8,533 bases of DNA from Acidimicrobiaceae bacterium. GTDB lineage: Bacteria; Actinomycetota; Acidimicrobiia; Acidimicrobiales; Palsa-688. A program made the position numbers and the translations under genes. The stretch spans positions 1 to 8,533 of the forward strand of contig JAUTXM010000448.1 of assembly GCA_030838025.1 (NCBI GenBank), written 5' to 3'. Under the pieces are notes generated by a model, which ran no database searches, had not been told where the DNA came from, and worked only from the letters and a program-made list of their open reading frames with translations. Shown piece by piece: positions 5,879-8,533 of the stretch; within the stretch, counting starts at the first letter, position 1; every line of letters starts with the position of its first letter.

Positions 5879-6640
5879 ATGGTCGACTACCTGGTGGCCA
5901 ACCGTGTGGCGGTCATCACGATCGGACGACCGGAGGCTCGCAACGCCGTCGACGGGGCGGTGGCGACGGGAATCGAGAACGCCATCGACCGCATGGAGGC
6001 CGACCCGGAGTGCTGGGCAGGCATCCTGGCCGGTGAGGGGCCAGTGTTCTGCGCCGGGGCCGACCTGAAGGCCATTGCCTCGGGCCATGCGGCCGGCTTG
6101 CGCACCGAGCGAGGTGGTTTCGCGGGTTTGGTCAATCGGGACCGGTCCAAGCCGCTCATCGCCGCGGTGGACGGGCCGGCCCTCGCCGGTGGCTTCGAGA
6201 TGGTTCTGGCGTGCGATTTGGTCGTGGCCTCGCGCCGGGCCGTCTTCGGCCTGCCCGAGGTGAAGCGTTCCCTGGTCGCGGCCGGTGGTGGCCTGTTTCG
6301 CCTGCCTCGCACGGTCGGCCCCAAGGTGGCCATGGAGCTGATCCTGACAGGCGACCCCATCGCGGCCGAACTGGCCTACGAGTTGGGCTTGGTCAACGTT
6401 CTGGTCGACTCGGGCGAGGCGCTGGCGGGCGCCCGCTCGCTGGCGGCACGGATCGTGGCCAACGCGCCCCACGCGGTGTGGGCCAGCCGGAGCGTCGCCG
6501 CTAAGGCCATGAGCGAGGACGACGCCACCTTGTGGAAGCTCACGGCCGAAGCCTTCGCCAAAGTGGGCAAGACCGACGACTTCATCGAAGGGCCCCGAGC
6601 GTTCATCGAAAAACGCCCCGCCAAATGGCAGGGCCGCTGA
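5879..6640 (+). CDS. Enoyl-CoA hydratase/isomerase (crotonase) family protein
   Basis: A 253-residue, normal-length single-domain crotonase. Members bind acyl-CoA thioesters and stabilise an enolate; the usual role is hydration of 2-enoyl-CoA in fatty-acid beta-oxidation, but isomerases and other activities share the fold. Visible marks are ITIGRPEARNAV (13-24), the first oxyanion-hole segment FCAGADLKA (57-65), and the second, GPALAGGFEMVLACDLV (99-115). Glu107 and Glu127 (FGLPEVKRS) stand where the two catalytic Glu of rat mitochondrial hydratase lie, so hydratase activity is likely. The C-terminus EGPRAFIEKRPAKWQGR (237-253) is typical of actinobacterial EchA-like proteins. ATG 5879 was chosen because homologous sequence begins there; the frame is open far upstream only as a shadow of the transporter gene. 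No other beta-oxidation gene is in view, so the substrate cannot be inferred from context. Confidence 0.92.
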   Translation: MVDYLVANRVAVITIGRPEARNAVDGAVATGIENAIDRMEADPECWAGILAGEGPVFCAGADLKAIASGHAAGLRTERGGFAGLVNRDRSKPLIAAVDGPALAGGFEMVLACDLVVASRRAVFGLPEVKRSLVAAGGGLFRLPRTVGPKVAMELILTGDPIAAELAYELGLVNVLVDSGEALAGARSLAARIVANAPHAVWASRSVAAKAMSEDDATLWKLTAEAFAKVGKTDDFIEGPRAFIEKRPAKWQGR

Positions 6641-6757
6641 CAGTCGGCTCACTCCGATGACGCTTCAGGTCTTGGCAGACGGACTCTGCAGCCCGTGTCG
6701 ATGCGTTGCTCTCATTGGCGGCAGGGGCGAGGGCGACGAGGCCGTAATCCCAAGTCT

Positions 6758-6766
6758 CCTACTAGG
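6758..6766. promoter_or_regulatory. Candidate VapB operator: CCTACTAGG inverted repeat
   Basis: A perfect 4-bp inverted repeat about a central C, directly upstream of the -10-like TAATAT. Ribbon-helix-helix antitoxins with their toxins repress their own promoters by binding short palindromes in this position. The assignment is by location and symmetry only. Confidence 0.35.
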
Positions 6767-6767
6767 G

Positions 6768-6773
6768 TAATAT
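6768..6773 (+). promoter_or_regulatory. Candidate -10 box (TAATAT) of vapBC-1
   Basis: TAATAT lies 9 nt before ATG 6783, in the most AT-rich stretch of this intergenic region. No Shine-Dalgarno occurs between it and the start, so the mRNA is probably leaderless or nearly so. A -35 hexamer was not recognised. Confidence 0.5.
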
Positions 6774-6782
6774 CGTCGCTGT

Positions 6783-7052
6783 ATGCCTCGTGGAAAGCCT
6801 TCACCAAAGCTCGCCATCACCGTGGACCCCGAGGTCCACGAGGGTGTCCTTGCAGCGGCTGCGGACGAAGGTGTCAGTGTTTCCGCGTGGATGACCGCCG
6901 CTGCTCGTCGGGCGCTTTTGGTCCGGGACGGGCTTCGCGCCGTCGTCGAGTGGGAGCATGAGCACGGCGAGCTCACGACGGCTGAGCTCGAAGCCGCCCG
7001 TCGCCGCGTCGCCGACGAGTTGATCGCGGTCGGTCATCCTCGTTCGGCATGA
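6783..7052 (+). CDS. VapB-like ribbon-helix-helix antitoxin (locus 1)
   Basis: An 89-residue protein in front of a PIN-domain toxin. Residues 8-45 fit a ribbon-helix-helix fold: a beta strand (PKLAITVDPEV), helix 1 (EGVLAAAADEG), the turn VSVS, and helix 2 (AWMTAAARRALLVRDG). This part would dimerise and bind the operator. Residues 50-85 form an acidic/basic helix (VVEWEHEHGELTTAELEAAR) that should wrap and inhibit the toxin. Its TGA overlaps the toxin ATG by four bases (ATGA at 7049-7052), so translation is coupled and the antitoxin is made first. A -10-like TAATAT and a small palindrome just upstream suggest autoregulation. The exact antitoxin subfamily is not certain. Confidence 0.85.
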   Translation: MPRGKPSPKLAITVDPEVHEGVLAAAADEGVSVSAWMTAAARRALLVRDGLRAVVEWEHEHGELTTAELEAARRRVADELIAVGHPRSA

Positions 7053-7426
7053 CTGTCGTCTACGACGCAGGTGTGTTTATCGGCGCCGAGCGCAACGACC
7101 GCCAGATCTGGGCCGATCATCGCGTCCGGCTCGAGTTGGGTTTCGTTCCGATCACCACGGCGCCGGTAGTGGCCCAGGTAAGCCGGTCGCATCGTCAGGT
7201 TCAGCTCCGGCGTCTCCTCCGCGGATGCGATATCGAGGCGTTCGCACCAGCGCATGCCCATGAGGTCGGATCCCTTTTGGCTCGGGCTGGAATGTCCGAC
7301 GTTGTCGACGCGCATGTCGTCCTGATCGCCGCCAAACACATGTCGACGGTGTTGACCTCTGATTCAGAGGACCTTCGTCAGTTGTCGAACCAGCTACCAG
7401 TGCCTGTCGAGATAGGAAGAATCTGA
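7049..7426 (+). CDS. PIN-domain ribonuclease toxin, VapC family (locus 1)
   Basis: A 125-residue PIN domain. VapC toxins are Mg-dependent endoribonucleases that cleave tRNA or rRNA at specific sites when free of antitoxin. The first acidic cluster is Asp6 with Glu14 (VVYDAGVFIGAERND). The C-terminal cluster is Asp84 and Asp87 (MSDVVDAHVV) and Asp105 (LTSDSEDL). At the position where many VapCs have a conserved Glu, this protein has Gln43 (APVVAQVSR). I recall the VVAQV form as usual for an actinobacterial subfamily, so this is probably not an inactivating change. The gene overlaps its antitoxin gene by 4 bp. The RNA target cannot be read from sequence. Confidence 0.88.
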   Translation: MTVVYDAGVFIGAERNDRQIWADHRVRLELGFVPITTAPVVAQVSRSHRQVQLRRLLRGCDIEAFAPAHAHEVGSLLARAGMSDVVDAHVVLIAAKHMSTVLTSDSEDLRQLSNQLPVPVEIGRI

Positions 7427-7933
7427 CTTGATCCCAACGCCACGAGGCTTTCGCCTTGGACGAACTGAGGGCGGTCAATCGTCAGCGTATCGCTGACAGA
7501 ACTCTGCGTTTCCATTGCCATTTTCGCTTCGTTCTAGAGTAAAATTTTGGAGCGCAGGGAAACTGCCAGTCGTCCCGACGGCACCTGTATACCCGCAACG
7601 GTGATGACTTTCGGGCGCTAGAAGACCTTCTCGAGATCTTCGTCGTGTAGCACATGGTGCCGTCGTTCGGTACGGCTTGGTCATCCGACGCTCGACGCCG
7701 GAGACCTTCCAGATGGAGACGATCTGGAGCCATCGCGTCGTCGCAGAGGTGCCATGGATCGACAGGGACAACCGGTCGCTTACCGGGAGCGACTCCGAGG
7801 CCGGCGCGCCTAGAATCCAGCCGACCGTCGTAGTTGGTCAAGCAGCGGGCTGCTCATTCCCGTCGTTCTGGCTGTGTTCGTGAGCGTCGAGGCTGGTGAC
7901 GGCCCGCGCCCAGAAAGATAATCGGTCGCGTCG
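7427..7933. other. Gene-poor stretch between two convergent TA loci (507 bp)
   Basis: Neither strand shows a frame with recognisable protein character. The longest minus-strand frames (to about 119 codons) are rich in Arg, Ser, Cys and Trp and have no convincing start. The centre (about 7510-7550, including AAAATTTT at 7541-7548) is clearly more AT-rich than the rest. One hairpin lies near the left end. The stretch must hold the 3' ends of both TA transcripts; it may also be the worn remnant of inserted DNA, but nothing identifies the source. Confidence 0.4.
7481..7497. terminator. Perfect 7-bp hairpin downstream of vapC-1
   Basis: GTCAGCG-TAT-CGCTGAC gives a perfect 7-bp stem with a 3-nt loop, 54 bp after the vapC-1 stop. 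It lacks a following T-run, so it is not a classical intrinsic terminator. High-GC actinobacteria do use stem-only terminators, and it could also stabilise the mRNA end. An operator is the alternative. Confidence 0.4.
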
Positions 7934-8350
7934 CTATGCCACGCTGCCGCGGGGAACAACCCATTGCACGGTTTGGCCGGTCAGCTTCGCGATGCGCTCG
8001 TAGTCGGCGTCATAGTGCAACACCGTGAGTCCGGCAGCTTCAGCGCAGGCGGCCACCAGAAGATCCGGCAGCGGCACTGAGCGATGTTGGGATTGATTGG
8101 CAAGCAGCATTTGCACCTCCAGCGCGCGATCAACGGCGGCGTCGGTGACCGGCAGACGTGGCATGGCGTGCAGCACCTCGGCCAGCTCTCGGTAGGTCGC
8201 CGGACTCGGCGCGCTGAAAAGGAGCTCGAGGTCGACGATCCCGCAGGTGGCGATGCGCCCGGCCAGGAGCAGCGGCTCAATCAGCTCCCGGACCTCCGGC
8301 CGCGTATCGCTACGCGTGAGCGCGCTCTTGTCAGCCAGATACGTCGCCAC
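7934..8350 (-). CDS. PIN-domain ribonuclease toxin, VapC family (locus 2)
   Basis: A 138-residue PIN domain with all expected acidic residues: Asp7 (YLADKSAL), Glu42 (VDLELLFSA), Asp96 (PLPDLLVAACAE) and Asp114/Asp116 (LHYDADYERIA). The ending TGQTVQWVVPRGSVA is typical of a large actinobacterial VapC subfamily also common in mycobacteria. The product should be a Mg-dependent endoribonuclease held inactive by the VapB encoded just upstream. The start is GTG 8350, six bases after the antitoxin stop, consistent with one operon and coupled translation. It belongs to a different PIN subgroup from the locus 1 toxin, with different motif wording and C-terminus, so the two loci are not a recent duplication. 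Confidence 0.92.
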   Translation of the reverse strand: MATYLADKSALTRSDTRPEVRELIEPLLLAGRIATCGIVDLELLFSAPSPATYRELAEVLHAMPRLPVTDAAVDRALEVQMLLANQSQHRSVPLPDLLVAACAEAAGLTVLHYDADYERIAKLTGQTVQWVVPRGSVA

Positions 8351-8356
8351 GGGCAG

Positions 8357-8533
8357 TCAGCGCCAGGCGCCGGCCATCACGTCCGGATTGTCGAGCTCAA
8401 GTCGCCCAGGCGTGAACAGGAGCTCTACGAGGCGTTGACGCTGCTGCAGCTTGATCACCTCGTCTAGGGCCGCATCTACGGTGTCGGTCAGCGTCCGGGT
8501 GCCGAGGATCTGCTTGGCGGACTCGACCTTGGC
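8357..8533 (-). CDS. VapB antitoxin (locus 2), N-terminus cut by the window edge
   Basis: This gene is short and truncated by the right edge: 58 codons are visible on the minus strand, ending with TGA at 8359-8357. The visible product starts AKVESAKQILGTRTLTDTV, continues with AALDEVIKLQQRQRLVELL, and ends FTPGRLELDNPDVMAGAWR. This is the usual layout of actinobacterial VapB: the helices of a ribbon-helix-helix (LGTRTLTDTVDAAL), a charged linker helix, and a short C-terminal tail ending in AWR that occupies the toxin. The missing first residues should hold the DNA-binding beta strand. The vapC start follows 6 nt after its stop. The promoter and operator lie outside the window. Confidence 0.88.
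   Translation of the reverse strand, partial: AKVESAKQILGTRTLTDTVDAALDEVIKLQQRQRLVELLFTPGRLELDNPDVMAGAWR

Noticed and set aside
7543..7650. Short plus-strand frame containing RRHLYTRNGDDF, recalling the LYTRNG motif of ATP-dependent DNA ligases
   Set aside because: Only 35 codons lie between stops, with no other ligase motif in any frame nearby; most likely chance.

Overview
The window reads as a high-GC actinobacterial chromosome fragment. The style of the proteins (a long Gly-rich helical protein, AI-2E-type permeases, crotonases, WS/DGAT-type acyltransferases, vapBC pairs) and apparent leaderless starts suggest Acidimicrobiia or a relative. That placement is inference from protein style, not from a marker gene. 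No rRNA, tRNA, CRISPR array or intact insertion sequence was seen.

Layout. Positions 1-984 (+) hold the 3' end of a gene for a Gly-rich, helical protein of unknown function that enters from the left. Positions 972-1974 (-) hold two adjacent genes for small beta-rich proteins built on the same domain: the upstream one has a signal peptide and a 14-Gly linker, the downstream one has lost any visible signal peptide. Positions 2221-2840 (+) are a multiply broken, internally deleted remnant of a WS/DGAT (wax ester synthase/diacylglycerol acyltransferase) gene. Positions 2856-3233 (-) encode a small lipoprotein. Positions 3234-3612 hold no gene I can support.

The centre (3613-5828) is a divergent pair of AI-2E transporter (UPF0118) family membrane proteins. 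Their best start codons, GTG 4671 (-) and ATG 4689 (+), are 17 bp apart and lie exactly symmetrically about the 7-bp element TACAGTA. Each strand reads a TANNNT -10 hexamer ending 6 nt before its own start. This looks like a shared bidirectional leaderless promoter. A crotonase-family enoyl-CoA hydratase/isomerase gene follows at 5879-6640 (+), also with a TACTGT box just before its start and no Shine-Dalgarno sequence.

The right part carries two type II toxin-antitoxin loci facing each other. vapBC-1 (6783-7426, +) has a 4-nt start/stop overlap. vapBC-2 (7934-8533, -) has its antitoxin cut by the right edge. About 500 bp without a recognisable gene lie between them, with a perfect 7-bp hairpin just after vapC-1. 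Apart from the TA pairs and the divergent transporters, no shared pathway is evident. The mix of decayed gene, unpaired small secreted proteins and TA modules resembles a variable chromosomal region rather than one dedicated system.
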